Below the pieces are notes generated by a model, which was not told the DNA's origin, made no database searches, and worked only from the letters and a program-made list of their open reading frames with translations. Of a stretch of 64,000 nucleotides of DNA, positions 1 to 8,420 are shown piece by piece. Every line of letters begins with the position of its first letter. The first letter of the stretch is position 1. The position numbers and the translations under genes are program-made. The stretch comes from Myxococcus sp. RHSTA-1-4 (GTDB taxonomy: Bacteria; Myxococcota; Myxococcia; Myxococcales; Myxococcaceae). Location of the stretch: positions 682,001-746,000 of the forward strand of contig NZ_JAIQDG010000001.1 in NCBI RefSeq assembly GCF_020037125.1, read 5' to 3'.

Positions 1-397
1 AGGCGTCCCGCAGGTGGGGCTTCAGCCGCTCGATGGCCTTCTGGAACTCGTCGGTGTTCACCAGCTCCCAGTTCTCCTGGGAGTCCTCCGGCGACACCGC
101 CGCGTCCTGCACCAGCGCCAGGTGGGGCAGTCCCCGGACTTCCGTCCGCTGGCGGCGGCAGTAGTCCAGGAACCGGTTCGTCATGGTGGTGCACAGCCAG
201 GCCGCCGCCGCCGAGTCCGTCCTGTCCTTCAACTGGGAGAACTCGGGCATTGCCCGCTCGAACGTCTCCTGGACCAGGTCCTCCGGTTCCAGGCTGGAGC
301 GGGCACACAACCGGCGCGCCAGGCCCAGGAGGGCCGGACGATGCTGGCGGATGAACGCTTCAAAGCGCCGCCGCTCCCGGTTGAAGAGGTCTGCCAT
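1..397 (-). CDS. ECF-type RNA polymerase sigma factor, C-terminal part missing
   Basis: The reading frame starts at an ATG at 397 and runs off the left edge, giving about 132 residues. The N-terminus (FNRERRRFEAFIRQHRPALL, then ARRLC, LEPEDLVQETFERA) is the sigma region 2 pattern: the segment PEDLVQETF is the core-binding helix, and WLCTTMTNRFLDYCRRQR is the region 2.3/2.4 -10 recognition part. The residues after about 110 should lead into region 4, which lies outside the window. It would direct RNA polymerase to a dedicated promoter set. No anti-sigma gene is visible on the side that can be seen. Target genes cannot be inferred. Confidence 0.85.
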   Translation of the reverse strand, partial: MADLFNRERRRFEAFIRQHRPALLGLARRLCARSSLEPEDLVQETFERAMPEFSQLKDRTDSAAAAWLCTTMTNRFLDYCRRQRTEVRGLPHLALVQDAAVSPEDSQENWELVNTDEFQKAIERLKPHLRDA

Positions 398-486
398 TGA
401 TGCCCCACGCTTGTGCTGCTGGTGGTTTCCCACCAAAGACGCGCGGCGGCCCAATCCTTGAGAAGAAAAAAGCAGCCGCCCGGCGG

Positions 487-523
487 AAAATGCCCGGGAG
501 GGTGGAAATTGCCCTCTCCGGGC
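487..523 (-). terminator. Rho-independent terminator of the small-peptide gene
   Basis: GCCCGG at 492-497 pairs with CCGGGC at 518-523, and inner AGGG/CCCT extends the stem. On the minus strand the hairpin is followed by a TTTT run (487-490). It begins six bases past the stop of the 529-714 gene, so that gene appears to have its own transcript end. Confidence 0.6.
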
Positions 524-528
524 GGGGA

Positions 529-714
529 TCAGCGGCCCTGCGACGTGCTGGCCGCGCCCATCAGGGCGGGCCCCACCGGCGGCGGCAGGGGCCGGCGCTG
601 GCGCTGGACGTCCACGTTGGTGGCGCAGTCCACGTAGTTGTTCTTGACGTTGGCCTCCCTGGCGACACTCTCCTGGAGGTCGGCCTTCACCGACTCATTG
701 GCACCGGGCGTCAT
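529..714 (-). CDS. Small 61-aa peptide, unknown function (possible oxygenase substrate)
   Basis: An ATG at 714 is preceded by a good ribosome site (GAGGAG, nine bases upstream); a GTG at 717 is the alternative start. The product has an acidic helical-looking first half (ANESVKADLQESVAREAN), one cysteine in NNYVDCATNVD, then a basic and proline-rich stretch (QRQRRPLPPPVGPALMG). It has no signal peptide or membrane segment. It is divergent from a JmjC-type oxygenase gene 149 bases away and is followed by its own terminator, so it looks like a real monocistronic gene. A leader-core layout would suit a modified peptide, but that is inference. It could equally be a small regulatory protein. Confidence 0.55.
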   Translation of the reverse strand: MTPGANESVKADLQESVAREANVKNNYVDCATNVDVQRQRRPLPPPVGPALMGAASTSQGR

Positions 715-862
715 CACGCTCGCTCCTCGTGCTGGGATACAGGCAGCACGGACAAGTTGCTGATGGATGAAAAACGAGAACGGTTGTGCTCCTTACCACG
801 CCGGTTCCATTTCCGTGAGTAGCCCCGGGTCGGATTGGCGCCAGGAATTCAGGGAGTTCTAA

Positions 863-1873
863 ATGTCCAAGGAAAATTCGCGTCTGACGCCCGAGTGGCA
901 GGGGTGGCTGGTGGAGAACCTCGCGCTGGGCGTGAGCGAGGAAGAGGCGCGGCAGGTCCTTCAGGGTGCCGGCGTGAGCGAGGACGTGGCGCGGGAAGAG
1001 GTGGCCGGCGTGCTGGCACATCCCTACTACCAGGCCGCCTGGCGCCTGGGACGCCGGTACAGCTGGATGGAGTCCGTGATGGACGTCTACAGCGCGCTGC
1101 TGCGGCAGGCGGGCCAGCACCAGACGCTTGAGCGGCGCGAGGACCTGGCGCCGGAGGAGTTCTTCACGCGCTACTACTTCGGGCACCGGCCGGTGGTGCT
1201 GACGGGGATGATGCGGGACTGGCCCGCGCTGGGCCGCTGGTCGCTGAAGTCCCTGGCCGAGCGCGCGGGGGAGGTGGAGGTGGAGGTGATGACGGGGCGC
1301 AACGCCAACCCGGACCACTCTCCCCAGTACGAGAAGCACCGCACCTCCATGCGCTTCCGGGACTACCTGCACATGGTGGAGACGGGCGGCGAGACGAACG
1401 ACTACTACATGGTGCCGCGCAACGAGAACTGGACGCGGGACGGCTTCCGCCCGCTGCGCGAGGACGTGCGCGCGCCCAGGGGCATCATCGACGCGGAGCT
1501 GCGGCCGGACATGATGACGCTGCTGCTGGGCCCGGCGGGCACCGTCACCCCGCTGCACCACGACAACATGAACGTGCTGCTGGCGCAGGTGATGGGGCGC
1601 AAGCACGTGAAGCTCATCCCCTCCTTCCAGCGGCACCTGATGTACCCGCGCTACGGCACCTTCAGCGAGGTGGACGCGGAGCGCCCGGACCCGGAGCGCT
1701 TCCCCCTCTACGCGGAGGCGGACGTGGTGGAGGCGGTGCTGGAGCCGGGGGAGATGGTCTTCATCCCCGTGGGCTGGTGGCACTGGGTGCGCGCGCTGGA
1801 CGTGAGCGCCTCGGTGACGTTCCACCACTTCCGGGTGCCCAAGGGGAACACGTACCTGCCCACGCCTCCCTGA
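863..1873 (+). CDS. JmjC/cupin_8 family Fe(II)/2-oxoglutarate-dependent oxygenase
   Basis: The 336-residue protein starts at an ATG behind AGGGAG (851-856). Residues 1-80 form a small helical domain (WLVENLALGVSEEEARQVLQ ... HPYYQAAW). The cupin_8/JmjC fold follows: GHRPVVLTGMMRDWPA opens the domain, and the iron triad reads H232-x-D234 (TPLHHDN) and H307 (GWWHWV). LLGPAGTVTPLHHD and PGEMVFIPVGWWHW are the usual strands around the metal. Such enzymes hydroxylate amino-acid side chains of proteins or peptides. The divergent 61-aa peptide gene is the nearest candidate substrate, and the N-terminal domain could be a substrate-recognition part. Neither of these is shown by the sequence alone. Confidence 0.8.
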   Translation: MSKENSRLTPEWQGWLVENLALGVSEEEARQVLQGAGVSEDVAREEVAGVLAHPYYQAAWRLGRRYSWMESVMDVYSALLRQAGQHQTLERREDLAPEEFFTRYYFGHRPVVLTGMMRDWPALGRWSLKSLAERAGEVEVEVMTGRNANPDHSPQYEKHRTSMRFRDYLHMVETGGETNDYYMVPRNENWTRDGFRPLREDVRAPRGIIDAELRPDMMTLLLGPAGTVTPLHHDNMNVLLAQVMGRKHVKLIPSFQRHLMYPRYGTFSEVDAERPDPERFPLYAEADVVEAVLEPGEMVFIPVGWWHWVRALDVSASVTFHHFRVPKGNTYLPTPP

Positions 1874-1894
1874 GGGCGCCGGGGGCCGGCCGCG

Positions 1895-4642
1895 CTACTC
1901 GGACGTCTCCACGAGCAGCACGTGCTGCGTCCAGCCGTTGCGCGAGTCGCGCTCGAGCCACTTGCGCCGCTCGTCGCGCAGGGCCTCGGCGGGTGAGGTG
2001 CCCGCGCGGATGCGCTGGCGCACCCCGTCGAAGAACCGGCCGGCGGCGTCGGGGATGTCCACGGTGGAGGCGAGCACCGCCCGGGCGCCCGCGTCGATGA
2101 AGGCGGCCGGCAGGCTGAAGGGCTCGTGGGTGGTGGAGGAGGCCAGGCGGCCCGCGCTGCACGCGGCGAGGTAGACGAGCGGCGAGCCCATCAGCCGCTG
2201 CTGCCGGACGACGTCCGCGGTGAGGGCGTAGCGCCCGTTGCCCTCCGGAGAGAGCACCACCAGTGACGCGTCCGACAGGGCGGGGTCGCTGATGCCGTGT
2301 GCGTGAATCTCGATTTCGGTGGCGTCCGACATGCTGGAGAGCACGCGCGAGGGCGTCGCCTCCGAGCCGGACAGCAGCTCCAGCGGCGTGGGCCCCGGCT
2401 CCGGCGGAGGCGTCCAGGCGGGCAGCCGCGGCAACTGCAGCAGCGACGGAGCCTCCACGCTGGAGACGACGAGCCGGCGTCCCCCGGACGCGGTGCGCGG
2501 CTGGGCCGTGCGGCCCATGCGGAAGCTCCAGGCCATGTCCGGCGGCAGCAGGTCCGTGCGGCCGAAGACGGGCGCCCAGGCCAGCACGTCCACGCGCTCG
2601 CAGCCCCGCAGCTTCTGCCGCAGCCCCTCGGGGACGAGCCTGGAGGTGGGGCTGCGGGAGAAGGGCTCCTCGCGGTTCTCGTCGTAGTGCCCCTCCACCC
2701 TTCCATCGGCACCGCGAGCGACCACCACCGCGCGCTCGTGGTGCACCGCCGCGGCCAGCGCGCACCGCGAGGGCACGGACGTCCCCAGTTGCGCGGCCAT
2801 CAACTCCAGCACCCGGACATAGTCGCCCGTGCGCCCCGCGTCGGTGATGAGCGACGAATAGCTCAGCGTCCAGGCCTCGCGCGCCAGCGTGTCCGCGCGC
2901 GGCAGCTTCTCCGCCTCGTCGATGGCACGCCGCAGCAGGGCCTGGCCCTGTTCACGCTCGCGGTCCAGCATGAAGCGCCCCTCGATGTAGCGCGTGTAGA
3001 CGGCGTCACCGGGCATGGGGTTGGAGGCGCGTGCGGCGAGCGTGCGGCGGAGCAGCTCCGCGTCACCCGAGGCCGGATGGGTGCGGGCCATCTCCGCGAA
3101 GGTGGCGCCGAACATATGGTCCAGCGGCGCGGTGGGGCACGCCGCGGCGGCCTCCAGCGCGCGGCGCGCGTCCTCCGGGCGCATGTCCAGGAAGTGGATG
3201 TGCGCCAGGTTGACCTGGGGCCAGTAGCAGGTGTTGAACCGCCCGCCTCGCGCGGACCACTCCTCGACGTAGGCCCGGGCGCTCGAGAAGTCACCGCGGT
3301 CCCGGGAGATGTGGGCCAGCATCTCCAGCGAGGTCAGCTCCAGCTCCCACTCGCGGAGCTGGCGCGCCCACGTCCAGGCAGTGTGGGCGTGGCGCTCGGC
3401 CTCGGTGAGGCGCCGCAGCTCGGCATAGAGGATGCCCAGGCGAAGCTCCAGCTCCACGCAGCGCGCGGACAGGGCGCCCTCGCGGCAGCGCTGGAGCGCA
3501 CTGAAGAGCCGCTGCTCGGCCTTCCACCACTCCCCGTCCGCCATTTCCTTCCGGGCCTGCTCGCGCTCCAGATAGAAGTGGAACCAGGGGTCCTGCTGGC
3601 GCCTGCCGCGCTCCACCGCGTCCGCCAGGTAGCCCAGCGCGCCGCGGGTGCGGAGGACCGCCCCCAGGAAGAGGTCGTCCTCGCCGGAGGCCCGCAGCGT
3701 GTCCAGCATCGACTCCGACGCCTGGGTCCGAGAGCGCACCAGCTCCGCGTAGCCGCGCGCCAGGCCGCCGCGCCGGGCGAAGTCCCGGGCCGCCACGCGC
3801 CGCACGTAGTCGCCCAGCGCGGTGCCGCCCTGGAGCCGGTCCAGCTCCTGCGCGAGCGGGAGCAGCCCCATCGCGCGCTCCTTGGAGGAAGCGGAGCGGA
3901 CCACCTCGTAGAAGTGCTGCCGGACCACGCCGGGGTGCTGCCGGGCCTCGTCCAGGGGCAGCGGCGCCTGGGCGTCATCCATGAGCGCCAGGGTGGCGTC
4001 CCGCGCGCCCTTCCACTTCCGGGCGCGCTCCAGCGTCTCCTCGCGCAGGGTGAGCGCGTGCGCATGGGCCTCGCGGCCCCAGCCCGGCTCGTTCAGGGAG
4101 GCCACCTGCTCGTAGGTCTCCGCCGCTTTCATGGTGAGCCCCATCTCCTGGAGCACCAGCGCGCGGTTCCACAGCGCCTGCGGGTGCTTCGGGTGGGAGG
4201 CCAGCACCGCGTCCAGCAGCCGCAGGGCCTTCTCGTGGGCGCCCCGGGCCAGGTGCACCGCGGCCAGGTCCGTGTCCCGGTCCGGCGACGCGGGCATCCG
4301 CTCCAGGAAGGAGGCCGCCTGGTTCCACTCGCCCTGGAGGGCATAGGCGGCGGCGATGCCCCCCCAGTCCCCGGCCTCCTCCAGCCGGGCCAGCTCCCTC
4401 AGGGGGATGGGCTCGGGGGGAACGGGACATCCCCCGGACGACACGCGGGGCCGGTGCCTGTCCGCCTCGGGGTGGGTGAGCCGGGCCTCGATGCGCGCCG
4501 CGGCCCGGCGCTCCGCCCAGAACTGGGGCGTGACGCCCGCGTCTGCCCCCTTGGATGGGGAGCACGCGAGCATCGTGGTCAGCACGAGCACGGGCGTCGC
4601 CAGCGCCAGGACCAGGACCTTGTCGTACGCCGGCTTCAACAT
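1895..4642 (-). CDS. TPR-repeat, CHAT-domain (caspase-like) putative lipoprotein
   Basis: The 915-residue protein begins with a signal-like segment ending in TTMLACSPSKG, so a lipid-modified cysteine is plausible although the lipobox is weak. The long middle (about 60-640) is helical TPR-like repeats, for example HPKHPQALWNRALVLQEMGL. The C-terminal part is a CHAT peptidase domain: IHAHG holds H782 and LAACSAG holds C828, the caspase-type His/Cys dyad. CHAT proteases are usually cytoplasmic and often act in defence or cell-death pathways, so an exported version would be unusual. It is convergent with the JmjC gene, with only about 20 bases between them. Substrate unknown. Confidence 0.75.
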   Translation of the reverse strand: MLKPAYDKVLVLALATPVLVLTTMLACSPSKGADAGVTPQFWAERRAAARIEARLTHPEADRHRPRVSSGGCPVPPEPIPLRELARLEEAGDWGGIAAAYALQGEWNQAASFLERMPASPDRDTDLAAVHLARGAHEKALRLLDAVLASHPKHPQALWNRALVLQEMGLTMKAAETYEQVASLNEPGWGREAHAHALTLREETLERARKWKGARDATLALMDDAQAPLPLDEARQHPGVVRQHFYEVVRSASSKERAMGLLPLAQELDRLQGGTALGDYVRRVAARDFARRGGLARGYAELVRSRTQASESMLDTLRASGEDDLFLGAVLRTRGALGYLADAVERGRRQQDPWFHFYLEREQARKEMADGEWWKAEQRLFSALQRCREGALSARCVELELRLGILYAELRRLTEAERHAHTAWTWARQLREWELELTSLEMLAHISRDRGDFSSARAYVEEWSARGGRFNTCYWPQVNLAHIHFLDMRPEDARRALEAAAACPTAPLDHMFGATFAEMARTHPASGDAELLRRTLAARASNPMPGDAVYTRYIEGRFMLDREREQGQALLRRAIDEAEKLPRADTLAREAWTLSYSSLITDAGRTGDYVRVLELMAAQLGTSVPSRCALAAAVHHERAVVVARGADGRVEGHYDENREEPFSRSPTSRLVPEGLRQKLRGCERVDVLAWAPVFGRTDLLPPDMAWSFRMGRTAQPRTASGGRRLVVSSVEAPSLLQLPRLPAWTPPPEPGPTPLELLSGSEATPSRVLSSMSDATEIEIHAHGISDPALSDASLVVLSPEGNGRYALTADVVRQQRLMGSPLVYLAACSAGRLASSTTHEPFSLPAAFIDAGARAVLASTVDIPDAAGRFFDGVRQRIRAGTSPAEALRDERRKWLERDSRNGWTQHVLLVETSE

Positions 4643-5145
4643 ACTGCCCCCTCGGGCGCCACCCCCAAGCAGTCGCCCACCTGTTGCGTTCTACACCAAC
4701 ATGCCCCGTCCGCCGACTTCACCCCGGCGGGCGGCCCGGGACTCCGGGGCGCGCGGACGTTCCGCACTCCACGAAACCCCTGACCGCCCGGGCATGCCAT
4801 TGTCCGGTTCCGGGCCTCTTCCCCGCGCCGCTCCATCCCCTTCCGAGACCCCTTCCCCCTCTGACGGGCCGCGCGACGCCGCGCGGTCAGGCCGGGAACC
4901 GGGCGGCCTGGATTAGAGACGGACGGGGTCGGAATCCTTGAGTGGAACCCCCTACGCATCCCGCCGGAATCATTGCTTTCGGGGTGCTCCTGGCGGCGGC
5001 GGAAGCCGGGGCTCGCGGGGCTGACCGCCCTCCGGCCGGAGCGGCGGGGGTACGGAGGACCGGGGGTTGGCAGGCGGGCGTTGACGGGAAGCGTCTCGCC
5101 CGCCCGGGTGTCCCATTGCGCCAACCCGGAACGAAAGGACCTCAG
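4643..5145. other. Non-coding stretch between CHAT gene and lyase gene
   Basis: About 500 bases without a convincing gene. It must hold the promoters of the two divergent neighbours. One strong stem-loop is visible (CCGCGCG at 4869-4875 pairing with CGCGCGG at 4880-4886, with GAC/GTC flanks). No clear -10/-35 pair or operator was found. Confidence 0.4.
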
Positions 5146-6192
5146 TTGACGCATCTCCTTCGACTCGTCGCCCTGGTGTTGCTGCTTCCCGCAATCGCGT
5201 CCGCGGACGTGCAGTGGAAGGGCGACTTCGAGACGGGAAACATCTCTCAGTGGACCCGCTCGCAGAGCGTCGCCAACAGCCGCCTCCAGGTGGTGACGGA
5301 CGTCGTTCGCGAGGGGCGCTATGCGCTGAAGGCCACCGTGCGGCAGGGCGATGACCCCATCAACGCCAGCGGCAACCGCAACGAGCTGCTCTACATCAGC
5401 CAGGAGAAGACGGGCTCCACGTGGTTCTACAAGTGGAGCACGCTGTTCCCGAAGGGCTACCCCAGCGCGGACACGTGGCAGGTCTTCGCCCAGTGGCACC
5501 AGGCGGGCGACTCGGGCTCGCCGCCGCTGGAGTTCTTCGTGCGCGGCGAGCAGATGAACCTGCGCGTGGGCGGCTCCAGCGGCGACGTGGTGTGGCAGGC
5601 GCCGTTGAATCGCGGCGAGTGGCACGACTTCATCCTGCAGGTGAAGTGGTCGTCCAACCCGAAGACGGGCTTCGTGCAGCTGTGGCACAACGGAAAGCTC
5701 GTGCTGCCGAAGACCTTCGGGCCCACGCAGTACGGCACGGAGCTGAACTACCTCAAGCTCGGACTGTACCGGGACGACACCATCAGCCCCGAGGCGAGCG
5801 TGTACCACGACGGCTTCACCATGGCCTCCACGCTGGGGGACGTGATGCCCCCCGCGGCCGAGCCCGAGCCGACGGCGCCGGTGGTGGCCACGCCCGAGCC
5901 GGCGCCCACGCCCTCCGAGCCGGAGACCCCGGTGGTGGAGGAGCCCGAGGCCCCCGAGGTGGAGGCCCCGCTGCTGACCCACGCGCCGGACCTGGGCGTC
6001 CTGCCCGGTGACGAGACGCCCGGCGCCCCGGACACCGCCTCGAGCGCCCCCGGCTCCGCGCCCCAGGGCTGCGGCGCCTCGGCCACGGGGACGGGCGGTG
6101 TGCCGCTCGCCGCCGCCGGGCTGCTCGGCCTGGCCGCCGTGTTCCGCCGCCGGCGGCAACACGCCCGGGCGTTCGCCCGCTCGCGGCGCTGA
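5146..6192 (+). CDS. Secreted heparin-lyase-like polysaccharide lyase with MYXO-CTERM tail
   Basis: I place the start at a TTG at 5146, behind GAAAGGAC, because the signal peptide (LLRLVALVLLLPAIASA) begins there; upstream in-frame codons are low-complexity. The mature protein of about 325 residues opens with VQWKGDFETGNISQW and carries a jelly-roll-like domain (residues 25-230: LLYISQEKTGSTWFYKWS, WQVFAQWHQ, LKLGLYRDD) typical of heparin-lyase-like family PF14099. A Pro/Glu-rich spacer (about 235-300) leads to a C-terminal sorting tail: GCGAS, a hydrophobic helix (PLAAAGLLGLAAVF) and RRRR. That MYXO-CTERM layout implies export and surface anchoring or processing. Substrate unknown. Confidence 0.75.
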   Translation: MTHLLRLVALVLLLPAIASADVQWKGDFETGNISQWTRSQSVANSRLQVVTDVVREGRYALKATVRQGDDPINASGNRNELLYISQEKTGSTWFYKWSTLFPKGYPSADTWQVFAQWHQAGDSGSPPLEFFVRGEQMNLRVGGSSGDVVWQAPLNRGEWHDFILQVKWSSNPKTGFVQLWHNGKLVLPKTFGPTQYGTELNYLKLGLYRDDTISPEASVYHDGFTMASTLGDVMPPAAEPEPTAPVVATPEPAPTPSEPETPVVEEPEAPEVEAPLLTHAPDLGVLPGDETPGAPDTASSAPGSAPQGCGASATGTGGVPLAAAGLLGLAAVFRRRRQHARAFARSRR

Positions 6193-6229
6193 GCGGGTGG
6201 ACCGGAAGCCCTGACGTCCCGCGGTCTCC

Positions 6230-6268
6230 GGCGGGCCCATCCGAAGAGGGTGGGCCCGCCTGTTCGTT
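6230..6268 (+). terminator. Terminator after the lyase gene
   Basis: A perfect 10-bp stem, GGCGGGCCCA at 6230-6239 with TGGGCCCGCC at 6251-6260, is followed by TGTTCGTTT. It lies 38 bases after the stop codon of the lyase. Confidence 0.7.
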
Positions 6269-6402
6269 TCCGGGCCGTGGTGCCCTCTGGCACCCGAGGG
6301 CCGGAAAATGTCGGCGAGCTTCGTGTCGATCTCCCGTGCCGTCGTTCGTCGCCGGGTTGGAGGCAGGATTTCCCCCTTCCCAACCCACCAGGAGCGACGC
6401 CC

Positions 6403-6804
6403 ATGGCGACCAGGATTTTCGTGAACCTTCCCGTGCAGTCCCTCGGCCGGTCCGTCGAGTTCTTCAAGCAGCTCGGCTACACGTTCAATGCCCAGTTCAC
6501 GGACCAGAACGCCACGTGCATGGTCATCAGCGAGGACATCTACGTGATGCTGCTGGTGAAGGACTTCTTCAAGGGCTTCATCAAGAAGGAAATCGCGGAC
6601 TCCACCAAGGTGACCGAGGCCATCATCGCCCTCACCGCGGAGAGCCGGAGCGCCGTCGACGAGCACCTGAAGAAGGCCCTGGCGGCCGGCGCCCAGGAGA
6701 CGAAGGAGCCGATGGACCACGGCTTCATGTACCAGCGGAGCTTCCAGGACCTCGACGGGCACCAGTGGGAAATCTTCTGGATGGACCCCAAGCACGTCCA
6801 GTAG
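6403..6804 (+). CDS. VOC-superfamily (glyoxalase/dioxygenase fold) protein
   Basis: The 133-residue protein starts at the ATG at 6403 behind AGGAG. The N-terminal FVNLPVQSLGRSVEFFKQLG and C-terminal YQRSFQDLDGHQWEIFW are the paired beta-alpha-beta-beta-beta signatures of the vicinal-oxygen-chelate fold. The final E is one of the usual metal ligands, while the N-terminal metal position is Asn, as in the many VOC proteins that lack glyoxalase I activity. Reaction and substrate are unknown. The gene stands alone between two terminators. Confidence 0.85.
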   Translation: MATRIFVNLPVQSLGRSVEFFKQLGYTFNAQFTDQNATCMVISEDIYVMLLVKDFFKGFIKKEIADSTKVTEAIIALTAESRSAVDEHLKKALAAGAQETKEPMDHGFMYQRSFQDLDGHQWEIFWMDPKHVQ

Positions 6805-6819
6805 CCCGTGCTCCACGGT

Positions 6820-6856
6820 GACGGGCGGGTCCCCCTGAATCGAGGGCCCGCCCGTC
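6820..6856. terminator. Bidirectional terminator between VOC and MFS genes
   Basis: GACGGGCGGG (6820-6829) pairs perfectly with CCCGCCCGTC (6847-6856), and an inner CCCT/AGGG extends the stem. It sits between two convergent genes and can serve both. Confidence 0.7.
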
Positions 6857-6876
6857 GTACAAGCGCCGGCCGGGCG

Positions 6877-8418
6877 TCAGTGCGCGCCTTCCACCTTCAC
6901 GCCGGCGGCGGGCTTCTTCAGCATGAACACCAGCACCAGCGACAGGGCGAAGATGGCGGTGAGCACGGTGAAGTTGGCGTTGAAGGCGCGCACCAGCGCC
7001 TGCCCGTTGATGCGCTGGCCGATGAGGCTGTAGGCGGCGGACAGCGGGTCCGCCACGCGCGCGCCCACCGCGGCCTTGAGCGAGGCGACCTGCTCCTGCG
7101 TCACCTGGCTGTACGGGTCCACGTGCGACGACAGCGCGGTGACGTTCACCTTCGTCGCCCGGTTGAGGGCGCTGCTCATCCACGCGGTGCCGATGGAGCC
7201 GCCCAGCTCGCGCGTCAGGTTGTAGAGGCCCGCCGCGTTGCCGCGCTGCTCCGGCCGCAGGTTGCTCAGCGCCATGACGGACAGGGGCACGAAAATCAGC
7301 CCCAGCGAGCAGGCGCGGATGAAGACGGGCGCAATCAGCGCGGCCTCGTCCGCCGTGCTGGACAGGTGGCCGTTCGTCCACAGCGAGAAGCACATACCGG
7401 CGATGCCCACCCCCACCAGCACCCGGCCATCCACCTTCCCTCCGAAGCGGCCGATGAGCGGCATCAGCACTAACTGGATGGCGCTGCCCTTCAGGAAGAT
7501 GAGGCCGATGTCGAGCGCCGAGTAGCGCATCACCGTGCCGCAGAAGAGGCTGAAGAGGAACGAGCCGGCGAACAGCGCCGTGCCGACGATGAGGTTGATG
7601 CCCGTGGCCGCCGTGTAGGAGCGGTTGGCGAACACGCGCAGGTCCACCACCGGCTGTGGCGTCTCCAGCTCGTGCACCACGAAGGTGATGAGCGCCACGG
7701 CCGCCACCACCGCGAGCACCGTGATTTCGAGGCTGTCGAACCAGTCCTTGCGGGTGCCCTCCTCCAGCACGAACTGGAGCGCCGCCATGCCCACTGCCAG
7801 CAGGGCGATGCCATACCGGTCCACCCTGTCCCGGGTGGGCTCGAAGGCCGGCTGTTCGATGTGACGCCACGCCATGTACGCGGCGAACAGGCCCACCGGC
7901 AGGTTGATGAGGAAAATCCAGTGCCAGCTCGCCGCCTCGATGAGCAGGCCACCCACGGTGGGCCCCAGCAGCGGCCCCGTCACCGCGCCCAGGCCGAACA
8001 GCGCGCCCGCCATGCCGTGCTCCTCGCGCGGGTAGCGGGCGAAGAGGATGGCCTGCGACGTGGGGATGATGGCCCCGCCTCCGACGCCCTGGAGGATGCG
8101 GAAGACGACCAGCGACGTCAGGTTCCACGACAGGCCGCACAGCACGCTGGCCGCGGTGAACACCAGGATGGAGCCGGTGAAGTAGCGCCGGTAGCCGAAG
8201 CGCCGCTGCAGCCACCCCGTCATGGGGATGACCACCACGTTGGCCATCATGTAGCCGGTGGACACCCAGGCAATCTGGTCCAGCGGAGTGCCGAAGCTGG
8301 CGCGGATGTCGCTGAGCGCCACGTTGACGATGGAGATGTCCAGCACGGACATCAGCGCCGCGGCCATGGCGGCGATGGTGATACCGGCCTTGGAGCCGGT
8401 GATGGTGTCACCGCTCAC
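6877..8418 (-). CDS. DHA2-family MFS drug efflux transporter (EmrB/QacA type)
   Basis: The 513-residue protein starts at a GTG at 8418, two bases after the stop of the HlyD gene, so the two are co-transcribed. It has the DHA2 layout of about 14 membrane segments. The first helix motif is MSVLDISIVNVALSDIR (motif D1), then IAWVSTGYMMANVVVIPMTG and the GWLQRRFGYRR loop (motif A). GALFGLGAVTGPLLGPTVGG is the antiporter motif C. With the adaptor encoded upstream and an outer-membrane channel from elsewhere, it should export hydrophobic compounds by proton exchange. The MarR gene upstream suggests induction by the exported compound. Confidence 0.92.
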   Translation of the reverse strand: MSGDTITGSKAGITIAAMAAALMSVLDISIVNVALSDIRASFGTPLDQIAWVSTGYMMANVVVIPMTGWLQRRFGYRRYFTGSILVFTAASVLCGLSWNLTSLVVFRILQGVGGGAIIPTSQAILFARYPREEHGMAGALFGLGAVTGPLLGPTVGGLLIEAASWHWIFLINLPVGLFAAYMAWRHIEQPAFEPTRDRVDRYGIALLAVGMAALQFVLEEGTRKDWFDSLEITVLAVVAAVALITFVVHELETPQPVVDLRVFANRSYTAATGINLIVGTALFAGSFLFSLFCGTVMRYSALDIGLIFLKGSAIQLVLMPLIGRFGGKVDGRVLVGVGIAGMCFSLWTNGHLSSTADEAALIAPVFIRACSLGLIFVPLSVMALSNLRPEQRGNAAGLYNLTRELGGSIGTAWMSSALNRATKVNVTALSSHVDPYSQVTQEQVASLKAAVGARVADPLSAAYSLIGQRINGQALVRAFNANFTVLTAIFALSLVLVFMLKKPAAGVKVEGAH

Positions 8419-8420
8419 GG

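Noticed and set aside
2297..4783. 828-residue plus-strand frame opposite the CHAT gene
   Set aside because: Antisense of a gene with clear TPR and CHAT motifs; composition is Arg/Gly/His-rich.
4636..6816. 726-residue minus-strand frame over the lyase and VOC genes
   Set aside because: Antisense shadow; low-complexity protein without motifs, while the plus-strand genes have ribosome sites and domains.
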